A DNA stretch of 64,000 nt from Acanthosepion esculentum (Eukaryota > Mollusca > Cephalopoda > Sepiida > Sepiidae): NCBI GenBank assembly GCA_964036315.1, contig OZ038485.1, positions 73,218,824 to 73,282,823 on the forward strand, written 5' to 3'. The notes below the pieces were generated by a model. The model made no database searches, had not been told where the DNA came from, and was given only the letters and a program-made list of their open reading frames with translations. How positions within the stretch are numbered: position 1 is the stretch's first letter; every line of letters begins with the position of its first letter. Positions 33,486 through 44,900 of the stretch are shown here, piece after piece. Both the position numbers and the translations under genes were made by a program.

Positions 33486-34099
33486 AGCTTAAAGCAAATC
33501 TGAGCTCAATATGTAATAAACACGCCAAATCACTTCATTTCAAGTGAAAAAGTGAAAAACCATTTTACATTATTTTACAAACACAAAATGGTAGTTACTC
33601 TAACTTTGTGTAAGCTATATAAACACGCTATAAAAATGGCTTTTCCAGGGAAAACGGCTAGATTTCTACCATTTTACATTTTCTACACAAACCGGATGTT
33701 GACCGTTCAAAGATCCAAAGCAGACTGAGATAATACGTTTACTGCGCATAGGCTCTACGCATACATCCGCTTTAACCAAAATAAAACGAACAATTTATTG
33801 ACCAAACAGAGCCACTCCCGCTCCAAAAACCAAAATATAAAATATTAATATGAATCGGATTGATGGCTATATATTCTCTAATTCAAACAAACCTAACGCA
33901 GACCAACTTCGGTGTCAACACACAGGAGAGAAAGAGAGAAGAGTGAGAGAGAGAAAGAGAGAGAGAGGGTGTAACACAGAGAGAGTTGACACAGACTAGT
34001 ATTCATACCAATAACGACAAAATTTGCTAAGTTTCTCCGGCATTCATGGCACCCTAACACCACAGGAGTCCTTCAACAGTTTCAGCAGCTCAGGGACTC
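33486..34099. other. No gene; GA-rich tract at 33923-33968
   Basis: About 600 bp of unassigned sequence. It contains a degenerate (GA)n tract and two CCATTTTACATT phrases (near 33560 and 33671). No coding or RNA feature was recognised. Confidence 0.5.
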
Positions 34100-34610
34100 T
34101 CCAGTGGTAATTGATGTTTGTCTGATATTCGCAGATAGCGTTGTTGTTCCCACTAAGCTCAGTTCTGAAACAACTACATTCAGGACACCCAGGCATTAAC
34201 CCCATAAAAGTGTGGTCTACTGGCCTAACATACACACATGCCGTTAAGAGTTGCATCTAATGTACAGGAAAATCCACCTCGGACTGGACATACCCCGATC
34301 GTCCATGGTCTCGGGTACACATTGATTTTGTCCGGCCTATCAATGACTTTAGTTTTCTGGTAGATGTAGATGCCCATTCCAAATGGCCAGAAATCTTTCC
34401 GATGCGATAAACAGACCATTGCAATACTCAGACGACTATTTAGTCAATACGGCCTGCCTGAGACACTGGTCACAATTTACATCGGAGTTGTTCCGTCACT
34501 TCTGCATCTCATGTGCACATCCGTGCACAACCTTATCACCCACAATCCAACGGTTCAAACATGCTCTGCTTAAAACAAAGGGAGAGGGAGCAATGTTAAT
34601 AGAATGAAAC
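34100..34610 (+). pseudogene. Gypsy integrase pseudogene with catalytic block deleted
   Basis: A decayed integrase. Residual zinc-domain phrases (GHPGIN near 34187, then KSCI followed by a stop and C) precede PWSRVHIDFVRP (first Asp, near 34300-34330) and a DVDAHSKWPEIFP block. After a stop the frame shifts to RRLFSQYGLPETLVT. The next residues read QFTSELF in another frame: the few codons that should hold the second catalytic Asp (between LVT and QFTS) are missing. PYHPQSNG follows near 34530. The upstream end merges into unassigned sequence. Confidence 0.78.
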
Positions 34611-34844
34611 GATTAACATGAGAGCTATAAAATAAAGAAGTTTTTATTTCCTTTTTTTTTTACAATACAAGAAAAATCTGAAAACAAAAACTGAATCGTA
34701 TATGTTTTTTTAAATCTCTGCGAATTATCAGTAGCCGCGTGGCGTTAAAGTTGAAAGTTGTAATTTATTCACCGGTCAAAGGAACGGGCTGCCGTGAGAC
34801 ACAGATGTATTCATCTTGCAAGCAAGTGAACTGTTCTAAGATAG
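34611..34844. other. No gene seen; T-rich tract
   Basis: About 230 bp between the integrase remnant and the LTR-like end, including a T-rich tract near 34640-34662. By position it may be the 3' untranslated part of the same dead element. Confidence 0.4.
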
Positions 34845-35000
34845 TGTAGCGGACACCCCGGAGGGGTGGGCGCGATGGCCCGGGCGCCACCCGTGTCGTA
34901 GATGAACGATGTCACAGGGAGCCCGCCACATTTTTACTTTGAGATCTGACCAGGTGAAACAATATGGACAACAGAACGAAGATGTGTATGAATTATGCAG
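34845..35000 (+). repeat. LTR-like end, TGTAGCGGAC family, copy 2
   Basis: Begins TGTAGCGGACACCCCGGAGG and shares ordered blocks with the copy at 26207. It lies downstream of a plus-strand integrase remnant, as a 3' LTR would. GGGGTGGGCGCGATGGCCCG makes it locally GC-rich. Confidence 0.5.
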
Positions 35001-35039
35001 GGGTTTATTACATGAAGGAGAATAGGATGTATATTGGTA

Positions 35040-35310
35040 TTGTCGGCGGTTGGATGTTGCTGATGCGGACGCTCCGGTTGAGGGTTGATGTGTGGATGCT
35101 CCAGTCGGGTCGACGGTTGCAGTGTGATGATTGCGGTTGCTCCGGTCGTGTCGACGGGGTTGCAGGTTGTTGATGATTGCGGTTGCTCCGGTCGTGTCGA
35201 CGGGGTTGCAGGTTGATGATTGCGTGGCTGATCCGGTCGTGTCGACGGTTGGAGGTTGATGATTGCGTGGCTGCTCCGGTCGTGTCGACGGTTGGAGGTT
35301 GAAGTGAGTA
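35040..35310 (+). repeat. Minisatellite, 40-50 bp units
   Basis: About five tandem units sharing GCTCCGGTCGTGTCGACGG and GGTTGATGATTGCG. The long minus-strand Pro/Thr/Asn-rich frame over 34836-35672 follows from this repeat and the next one. I do not call it a gene. Confidence 0.85.
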
Positions 35311-35753
35311 CCGAAGACCCATCCGTAAATAATTACTATCAATAGTGTGTACAGGAAAGGTTGGTTTGTCGTCTTAGGTGGACTCTGCTGGTTGTTAGGT
35401 TTGGGTAGGACTGTTGATCGACTGGTCTGGTTACTGCTACTGGTCGGTTGGTGATCGCTGCTGGTCTGCCGGGTCGAGTCCAATCGAAACCTCCCGTAAT
35501 AATTACTAACAATAGTGTGTACAGGGAAAGGTTGTGGACGACGTGCGGGCGGCCAGTAGAAGTGGCACTGTTGGTCGACTGGTGATCGCTGTCGGTCGCT
35601 GCTGGTCGTTGCTGGCGTTGCGGGTCGGCCGGGTCGAGTCCAATCAAAACCTCCCGTAACAATTACTAACATTAGTGTGTACAGGGAAAGGTTGTGGACG
35701 ACGTGCGGGCGGCCAGTAGGAGTGGCATGCCGAGAGTCAGAAGTGTAGAGAGA

Positions 35754-35756
<3 letters not shown>
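35311..35756 (+). repeat. Tandem repeat, about 170-bp units
   Basis: Three copies of a unit containing AATTACTAACAATAGTGTGT, ACAGGGAAAGGTTGTGGACG and GGGTCGAGTCCAATC, starting near 35328, 35496 and 35659. The second and third copies are very similar. It ends at the (GT)n tract. Confidence 0.82.

Positions 35757-35843
<87 letters not shown>
35757..35843. repeat. (GT)n microsatellite
   Basis: An uninterrupted GT dinucleotide run of about 87 bp. Confidence 0.98.
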
Positions 35844-35844
<1 letters not shown>

Positions 35845-35985
35845 CCAACTCGCGTCCAGTTGGGAGACGAAAAAGAAAATGGGATCGTAACTTAATACAC
35901 AGCCCGGGGCGGCATCCTGGCCTCGAGGCCAGGTGCCTGTGCACCGACCGTGTCAGAGCCGACCGGTCAGTACCGTGGATTTACT
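35844..35985. other. GC-richer linker before the satellite
   Basis: About 140 bp with CCTGGCCTCGAGGCCAGG, an 18-bp near-perfect palindrome at about 35917-35934, just left of the large satellite. Nothing coding. Confidence 0.5.
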
Positions 35986-38900
35986 TGACCACCTACCGGG
36001 CCAGATTGTGACACAAGGTCGGGGTTTAATGTGGGAAGGGAGGGGGGTTTGACCCGAGTATTTCCACCAAAGTCGCTGGTCTTTAGCTGGTCTTAGCTTC
36101 TCCAAGCTGGTCAGAGCTAGTCATAGCTGGTCATAGCTTGTCCAAGCTGGTCAGAGCTGGACATAGCTAGACGTAGCCGCGATACTACCAGCGAATCCCT
36201 GCGACCGGCCTGTATCTCTGCCCCATGAGCGATCGTTCAGTGAGTAATCTGAGAACAGATACTAGGTATCTACTTGACCTCCCACAGGGCCAGGTTGTGA
36301 AACAAGGTCGGGGTTTAATGTGGGAAGGGAGTGGGAATGGACCCGAGTTTACACCCGGGCCGCAGTGCTTTGGATTTAGCTGGTCTTAGCTTGTCCAAGC
36401 TGGTCTTTAGCTGGTCATAGCTAGTTTTAGCTGGTCTTTAGCTGGTCTTCGCTGGTCATTGCTTGTCAAATCTGGTCATAGCTAAACGTAGCTGCGATAC
36501 TACCAGCGCAAACACGAATCCCTGCGACCGGGCTGTATCAGAGATCGAATCTCCGCCCCATAAGCGATCGTTCAGTGGGTAATCTGAGAACAGATACTAG
36601 GTATCTACTTGACCTCCCACAGCGCCAGGTTGTGACACAAGCTCGCGGTTTAACGTGGGAAGGGAGGGGGAATGGACCCGAGTTTACACCCGGGCCGCAG
36701 TGCTTTGGCTTTAGCTGGACTTAGCTTGTCCAAGCTGGTCTTTAGCTGGTCATAGCTAGTCTTAGCTGGTCATAGCTTGTCAAAGCTGGTCATAGCTAGA
36801 CGTAGCTGCGATACTACCAGCGCAGGGACTAATCCCTGCGACCGGCCTGTTGATTTACTTGACCTCCCACAGGGTCAGGTTGTGACACAAGGTCAGGGTT
36901 TAATGTGGGAAGGGAGGGGGAATGGACCCGAGTTTTCACCCAGGCTGCAGTGCTTTGGCTTTAGCTGGTCTTACCTTGTCCAAGCTGGTCTTTAGCTGGA
37001 CATATCTAGTCTTAGCTGGTCTTAGCTGGTCATAGCTTGTCAAAGCTGGTCATAGCTAGACGTAGCTGCGATACTACCAGCGCAGGGACGAATCCCTGCG
37101 ACCGGCCTGTATCAGAGATCGAATCTCAGCCCAATAAGCGATCGTCCAGTGAGTAATCTGAGAACAGATACTAGGTATCTACTTGACCTCCCAAAGAGGC
37201 CAGGTTGTGACACAAGGTCGGGGTTTAACGTGGGAAGGGAGGGGAAATGGACCCGAGCATACACCCGGGCCGCAGTGCTTTGGCTTTAGCTGGTCTTAGT
37301 TTGTCCAAGCTGGTCTTTAGCTAGTCATAGCTAGTCTTAGCTGGTCTTTAGCTGGTCTTAGCTGGTCATAGCTTGTCAAAGCTGGTCATAGCTAGTTAAA
37401 GCGGTGATAATACCAGCGCAGGGACGAATCCCTGCGACCGGCCTGGATCAGAGATCGAATCTCAGCCCCATCAGCGATCGTCCAGTGAGTAATCTGAGAA
37501 CAGATACTAGGTATCTACTTGACCTCCCACAGGGCCAGGTTGTGACACAAGGTCGGTGTTTAACGTGGGAAGGGAGGGGGATTGGACCCGAGTTTTCACC
37601 CGGGCCGCACAACTTTGGTTTTAGCTGGTCTTAGCTTGTCCAAGCTGGTCTTTAGATGGTCATAGCTAGTCTTAGCTGGCCTTAGCTGGTCATAGCTTGT
37701 CAAAGCTGGTCATAGCTAGACGTAGCTGCGATACTACCAGCGCAGGGACGAATCTCTGCGACCGGCCTGTATCAGAGATCTAATTTCAGCCCCATAGGCG
37801 ATTGTCCAGCGAGTAATCTGAGAACAGATACTAGGTATCTACTTGACCTCCCACAGCGCCAGGTTGTGACACAAGGTCGGGGTTTAACGTGGGAAGGGAG
37901 AGGGAATGGACCCGAGTTTACACCCGGGCCGCAGTGCTTTGGCTTTAGCTGGTCTTAGCTTGTCCAAGCTGGTCTTTAGCTGGTCATAGCTAGTCTTAGC
38001 TGGTCATAGCTTGTCAAAGCTGGTCATAGCTAGACGTAGCTGCGATACTACCAGCGCAGGGACGAATCCCTGCGACCGGCCTGTTGATTTACTTAACGTC
38101 CCACAGGGTCAGGTTGTGAGACAAGGTCAGGGTTTAATGTGGGAAGGGAGGGGGAATGGACCCGAGTTTTCACCCGGGCTGCAGTGCTTTGGATTTAGCT
38201 GGTCTGAGCTTGTCCAAGCTGGTCTTTAGCTGGTCATATCTAGTCTTAGCTGGTCTTAGCTGGTCATAGCTTTTCAAAGCTGGTCATAGCTAGACGTAGC
38301 TGCGATACTACCAGCGCAGGGACGAATCCCTGCGACCGGCCTATATCAGAGATCGAATCTCAGCCCCATAAGCGATCGTCCAGTGAGTAATCTGAGAACA
38401 GATACTAGGTATCTACTTGACCTCCCACAGGGCCAGGTTGTGACACAATGTCGGGGTTTAATGTGGGAAGGGAGGGGTAGTGGACACGATTTTTTTACCC
38501 GGGCCCCAGTACTTTGGCTTTAGCTGGTCTTACCGTGTCCAAGCTGGTCTTTGCTGGTCATAGCTAGACGTAGCTGCGATACTACCAGCGCAGGGACGAA
38601 TCCCTGCGACCGGCCTGTATCAGAGATCGAATCTCAGCGCCATCAGCAATCGTCCAGTGAGTAATCTGAGAACAGATACTAGGTATCTACTTGACCTCGC
38701 ACAGGGCCAGGTTGTGACACGAGGTCGGTTTTAATGTGTGAAGGGAGGGGGAATGTACGCGAGTTTTCACCCGTGCCGCAGTACTTTGGCTTTAGTTGGT
38801 CTTAGCTTGTCCAAGCTGGTCTTTAGCTGGTCATAGCTAGTCTTAGCTGGTCTTAGCTGGTCATAGCTTGTCAAGGCTGGTCATAGCTAGACGTAGCTGC

Positions 38901-41900
38901 GATACTACCAGCGCAGGGACGAATCCCTGCAACCGGCATGTTGATTTACTTGACCTCCCACAGGGTCAGGTTGTGACACAAGGTCAGGGTTTAATGTGGG
39001 AAGGGAGGGGGAATGGACCCGAGTTTGCACCCGGGCCGCAGTACTTTGGCTTTAGCTGGTCTTAGCTTGTCCAAGCTGGTCTTTAGCTGGTCATAGCTAG
39101 TCTTAGCTGGTCTTTAGCTGATCATAGCTAGTCGTAGCTACGATACTACCAGCGCAGGGACGAATCCCAGCGAACGGCCTGTTGATTTACTTGACATCCC
39201 ACAGGGTCAGGTTATGACACAAGGTCGGGGTTTAACGTGGGAAGGGAGCGGGAATGGACCCAAGTTTTCACCCGGGCCGCAGTGTTTTGGCTTTAGCTGG
39301 TCTTAGCTTGTCCAAGCTGGTCTTTAGCTGGTCATAGCTAGTATTAGCTGATCTTAGCTGGTCATAGCTTGTCAAAGCTGGTCATAGCTAGACGTAGCTG
39401 CGATAGTACCAGGGCAGGGACGAATCCCGGCGACCGACCTCTACCAGAGATCGAATCTCAGCCCCATAGGCGATCGTCCAGCGAGTAATCTGTGAACAGA
39501 TACTAGGTATCTGCTTCACCTCCCAGAGGGCCAGGTTGTGACACAAGGTCGGGGTTTAACGTGGGAAGGGAGGGGGAATGGACCCGAGTTTACACCCGGA
39601 CCGCAGTACTTTGGCTTTAGCTGGTCTTAGCTTGTCCAAGCTGGTCTTTAGCTGGTCAGAGCTAGTCTTAGCTGGTCTTTAGCTGGTCTTAGCTGGTCAT
39701 AGCTTGTCAAAGCTGGTCATAGCTGGACGTAGCTGCGATACTACCAGCGCAGGGACGAATCCCTGCGACCGGCCTGTATCAGAGATCGAATCTCAGCCCC
39801 ATAAGCGATCGTCCAGTGAGTAATCTGAGAACAGATACTAGGTATCTACTTGACCTCCAACAGGGCCAGGTTGTGACACAAGGTCGGCGTTTAACGTGGG
39901 AAGGGAGGGGGAATGGACCCGAGTTTACACCCGGGCCGCAGTGCTTTGGCTTTAGCTGGTCTTCGCTTGTCCAAGCTGGTGTTTAGCTGGTCAAAGCTAG
40001 TCTTAGCTGGTCATAGCTTGTCAAAGCTGGTCATAGCTAGACGTAGCTGCGATACTACCAGCGCAGGGACGAATCCCTGCGACCGGCCTGTATCAGAGAT
40101 CGAATCTCAGCCCCATAAGCGATCGTCCAGTGAGTAATCTGAGAACAGATACTAGGTATCTACTTGACCTCGCACAGGGCCAGGTTGTGACACAAGGTCG
40201 GTTTTTAATGTGGGAAGGGAGGGGGAATGTACCCGAGTTTTCACCCGTGCCGCAGTACTTTGGCTTTAGTTGGTCTTAGCTTGTCCAAGCTGGTCTTTAG
40301 CTGGTCATAGCTAGTCTTAGCTGGTCTTAGCTGGTCATAGCTTGTCAAGGCTGGTCATAGGTAGACGTAGCTGCGATACTACCAGCGCAGGGACGAATCC
40401 CTGCGACCGGCATGTTGATTTACTTGACCTCCCACAGGGTCAGGTTGTGACACAAGGTCAGGGTTTAATGTGGGAAGGGAGGGGGAATGGACCCGAGTTT
40501 GCACCCGGGCCGCAGTACTTTGGCTTTAGCTGGTCTTAGCTTGTCCAAGCTGGTCTTTAGCTGGTCATAGCTAGTCTTAGCTGGTCTTTAGCTGATCATA
40601 GCTAGTCGTAGCTACGATACTACCAGCGCAGGGACGAATCCCAGCGAACGGCCTGTTGATTTACTTGACCTCCCACAGGGTCAGGTTATGACACAAGGTC
40701 GGGGTTTAACGTGGGAAGGGAGCGGGAATGGACCCGAGTTTTCACCCGGGCCGCAGTGTTTTGGCTTTAGCTGGTCTTAGCTTGTCCAAGCTGGTCTTTA
40801 GCTGGTCATAGCTAGTCTTAGCTGATCTTAGCTGGTCATAGCTTGTCAAAGCTGGTCATAGCTAGACGTAGCTGCGATAGTACCAGGGCAGGGACGAATC
40901 CCGGCGACCGACCTCTACCAGAGATCGAATCTCAGCCCCATAGGCGATCGTCCAGCGAGTAATCTGTGAACAGATACTAGGTATCTGCTTCACCTCCCAG
41001 AGGGCCAAGTTGTGACACAAGGTCGGGGTTTAACGTGGGAAGGGAGGGGGAATGGACCCGAGTTTACACCCGGACCGCAGTACTTTGGCTTTAGCTGGTC
41101 TTAGCTTGTCCAAGCTGGTCTTTAGCTGGTCAGAGCTAGTCTTAGCTGGTCTTTAGCTGGTCTTAGCTGGTCATAGCTTGTCAAAGCTGGTCATAGCTGG
41201 ACGTAGCTGCGATACTACCAGCGCAGGGACGAATCCCTGCGACCGGCCTGTATCAGAGATCGAATCTCAGCCCCATAAGCGATCGTCCAGTGAGTAATCT
41301 GAGAACAGATACTAGGTATCTACTTGACCTCCAACAGGGCCAGGTTGTGACACAAGGTCGGCGTTTAACGTGGGAAGGGAGGGGGAATGGACCCGAGTTT
41401 ACACCCGGGCCGCAGTGCTTTGGCTTTAGCTGGTCTTCGCTTGTCCAAGCTGGTCTTTAGCTGGTCAAAGCTAGTCTTAGCTGGTCATAGCTTGTCAAAG
41501 CTGGTCGTAGCTAGACGTAGCTGCGATACTACCAGCGCAGGGACGAATCCCTGCGACCGGCCTGTATCAGAGATCGAATCTCAGCCCCATAAGCGATCGT
41601 CCAGTGAGTAATCTGAGAACAGATACTAGGTATCTACTTGACCTCGCACAGGGCCAGGTTGTGACACAAGGTCGGTTTTTAATGTGGGAAGGGAGGGGGA
41701 ATGTACCCGAGTTTTCACCCGTGCCGCAGTACTTTGGCTTTAGTTGGTCTTAGCTTGTCCAAGCTGGTCTTTAGCTGGTCATAGCTAGTCTTAGCGGGTC
41801 TTAGCTGGTCATAGCTTGTCAAGGCTGGTCATAGCTAGACGTAGCTGCGATACTACCAGCGCAGGGACGAATCCCTGCGACCGGCCTGTTGATTTACTTG

Positions 41901-44900
41901 ACCTCCCACAGGGTCAGGTTGTGACACAAGGTCAGGGTTTAATGTGGGAAGGGAGGGGGAATGGACCCGAGTTTGCACCCGGGCCGCAGTACTTTGGCTT
42001 TAGCTGGTCTTAGCTTGTCCAAGCTGGTCTTTAGCTGGTCATAGCTAGTCTTAGCTGGTCTTTAGCTGGTCATAGCTAGACGTAGCTGCGATACTACCAG
42101 CGCAGGGACGAATCCCTGCGACCGGCTTGTATCACAGATCGAATCTCAGCCCCATAGGCGATCGTCCAGCGAGTAATCTGAGAACAAGATACTAGGTATC
42201 TACTTGACCTCCCGCAGGGCCAGGTTGTGACACAAGGTCGGGGTTTAACGTGGGAAGGGTGGGGGAATGGACCCGAGTTTACACCCGGGCCGCACTACTT
42301 TGGTTTTAGCTTGTCCAAGCTGGTCTTTAGCTGGTCATAGCTAGTCTTAGCTGGTCTTTAGGTGGTCTTAGCTGGTCAAAGCTAGACGTTTCGTCGATAC
42401 TACCAGCGCAACGACGAATCCCTGCAACCGGCCTGTATCAGAGATCGAATCTCAGCCCCATAGGCGATCGTCCAGTGAGTAATCTGAGAACAGATACTAC
42501 GTATCTACTTGACCTCCCACAAGGCCAGGTTGTGACACAAGGTCGGGGTTTAACGTGGGAAGGGAGGGGAAATGGACCCGAGTTTACACCCGGGCCGCAG
42601 TGCTTTGGCTTTAGCTGGTCTTAGCTTGTCCAAGCTGGTCTTTAGCTGGTCATAGCTGATCATAGCTAGTCGTAGCTACGATACTACCAGCGCAGGGACG
42701 AATCCCAGCGAACGGCCTGTTGATTTACTTGACCTCCCACAGGGTTAGGTTATGAAACAAGGTCGGGGTTTAACGTGGGAAGGGAGCGGGAATGGACCCG
42801 AGTTTTCACCCGGGCCGCAGTGTTTTGGCTTTAGCTGGTCTTAGCTTGTCCAAGCTGGTCTTTAGCTGGTCATAGCTAGTCATAGCTGGTCTTAGCTGGT
42901 CATAGCTTGTCAAAGCTGGTCATAGCTAGACGTAGCTGCGATAGTACCAGCGCAGGGACTAATCCCGGCGACCGGCCTCTACCAGAGATCGAATCTCAGC
43001 CCCATAGGCGATCGTCCAGCGAGTAATCTGTGAACAGATACTAGGTATCTGCTTCACCTCCCAGAGGGCCAGGTTGTGACACAAGGTCGGGGTTTAACGT
43101 GGGAAGGGAGGGGGAGTGGACCCGAGTTTTCACCCGAGCCACAGTACTATGGTTTAGCTGGTCTTAGCTTGTCCAAGCTGGTCTTTAGCTGGTCATAGCT
43201 AGTCTTAGCTGGTCTTTAGCTGGTCTTAGCTGGTCATAGCTTGTCAGAGCTGATCATAGCTAGACGTAGCTGCGATACTACCAGCGCAGGGACGAATACC
43301 TGCGACCGGCCTGTATCAGAGATCGAATCTCAACCCCATAAACGATCGTCCAGTGAGTAATCTGAGAACAGATACTAGGTATCTACTTGACCTCGCACAG
43401 GGCCAGGTTGTGACACAAGGTCGGTTTTTAATGTGGGAAGGGAGGGGGAATGTACCCGAGTTTTCACCCGTGCCGCACTACTTTGGCTTTAGTTGGTCTT
43501 AGCTTGTCCAAGCTGGTCTTTAGCTGGTCATAGCTAGTCTTAGCTGGTCTTAGCTGGTCATAGCTTGTCAAGGCTAGTCATAGCTAGACGTAGCTGCGAT
43601 ACTACCAGCGCAGGGACGAATCCCTGCGACCGGCCTGTTGATTTACTTGACCTCCCACAGGGTCAGGTTGTGACACAAGGTCAGGGTTTAATGTGGGAAG
43701 GGAGGGGGAATGGATCCGAGTTTGCACCCGGGCCGCAGTACTTTGGCTTTAACTGGTCTTAGCTTGTCCAAGCTGGTCTTTAGCTGGTCATAGCTAGTCT
43801 TAGCTGGTCTTTAGCTGGTCATAGCTAGATGTAGCTCCGATACTACCAGTGCAGGGACGAATCCCTGCGACCGGCTTGTATCACAGATCGAATCTCAGCC
43901 CCGTAGGCGATCATCCAGTGAGTAATCTGAGAACAGATACTAGGTATCTACTTGACCTCCCAGAGGGCCAGGTTGTGACACAAGGTCGGGGTTTAACGTG
44001 GGAAGGGAGGGGGAATGATCCCGAGTTTTCACCCGGGCCGCAGTACTTTGGCTTTAGCTGGTTTTAGCTTGTCCAAGCTGGTCTTTAGCGGGTCATAGCT
44101 AGTCTTAGCTGGTCTTTAGCTGGTCTTAGCTGGTCATAGCTTGTCAAAGCTAGACGTAGCTGCGATACTACCAGCGCAGGGACGAATCCCTGCGACCGGC
44201 CTGTATCAGAGATCGAATCTCAGCCCCATAAGCGATCGTCCAGTGAGTAATCTGAGAACAGATACTAGGTATCTACTTGACCTCCCACAGGGCCAGGTTG
44301 TGACACAAGGTCGGGGTTTAACGTGGAAAGGGAGAGGGAATGGACCCGAGTTTACACCCGGGCCGCAGTGCTTTGGCTTTAGCTGGTCTTAGCTTGTCCA
44401 AGCTGGTCTTTAGCTGGTCATAGCTAGTCTTAGCTGGTCTTTACCTGGTCTTAGCTAGTCTTAGCTGGTCTTTAGCTGGTCTTAGCTGGTCATAGCTTGT
44501 CAAAGCTGTTCATAGCTAGACGTAGCTGCGATACTACCAGCGCAGGGACGAATCCCTGCGACCGGCCTCTATCAGAGATCGAATCTCTGCCCCACAGGCG
44601 ATCGTCCAGTGAGTAATCTGAGAACAGATACTCGGTACCTACTTGACATCCCACAGGGACAGGTTGTGACACCAGGTCGGGGTTTAACGTTGGAAGGGAA
44701 TGGGAATGGACCCGAGTTTACACCCGGGCCGCAGTGCTTTGGCTTTAGCTGGTCATAGCTAGTCTTAGCTGGTCATAGCTTGTCAAAACTGGTCATAGCT
44801 AGACGTAGCTGCGATACTATCAGCGCAGGGACGAATCCCTGCGACAGGCCTGTTGATTTACTTGACCTCCCACAGGGTCAGGTTATGACACAAGGTCGGG

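Noticed and set aside
34836..35672. A 278-codon minus-strand frame rich in Pro, Thr and Asn.
   Set aside because: It coincides with tandem minisatellites whose unit composition produces the open frame. No domain is present, and other frames over the same repeats are also open.
40000..41000. AGCT-rich tandem repeats resembling vertebrate immunoglobulin switch regions.
   Set aside because: Only the AGCT tetramer is shared. No immunoglobulin gene is present and the genome looks invertebrate.
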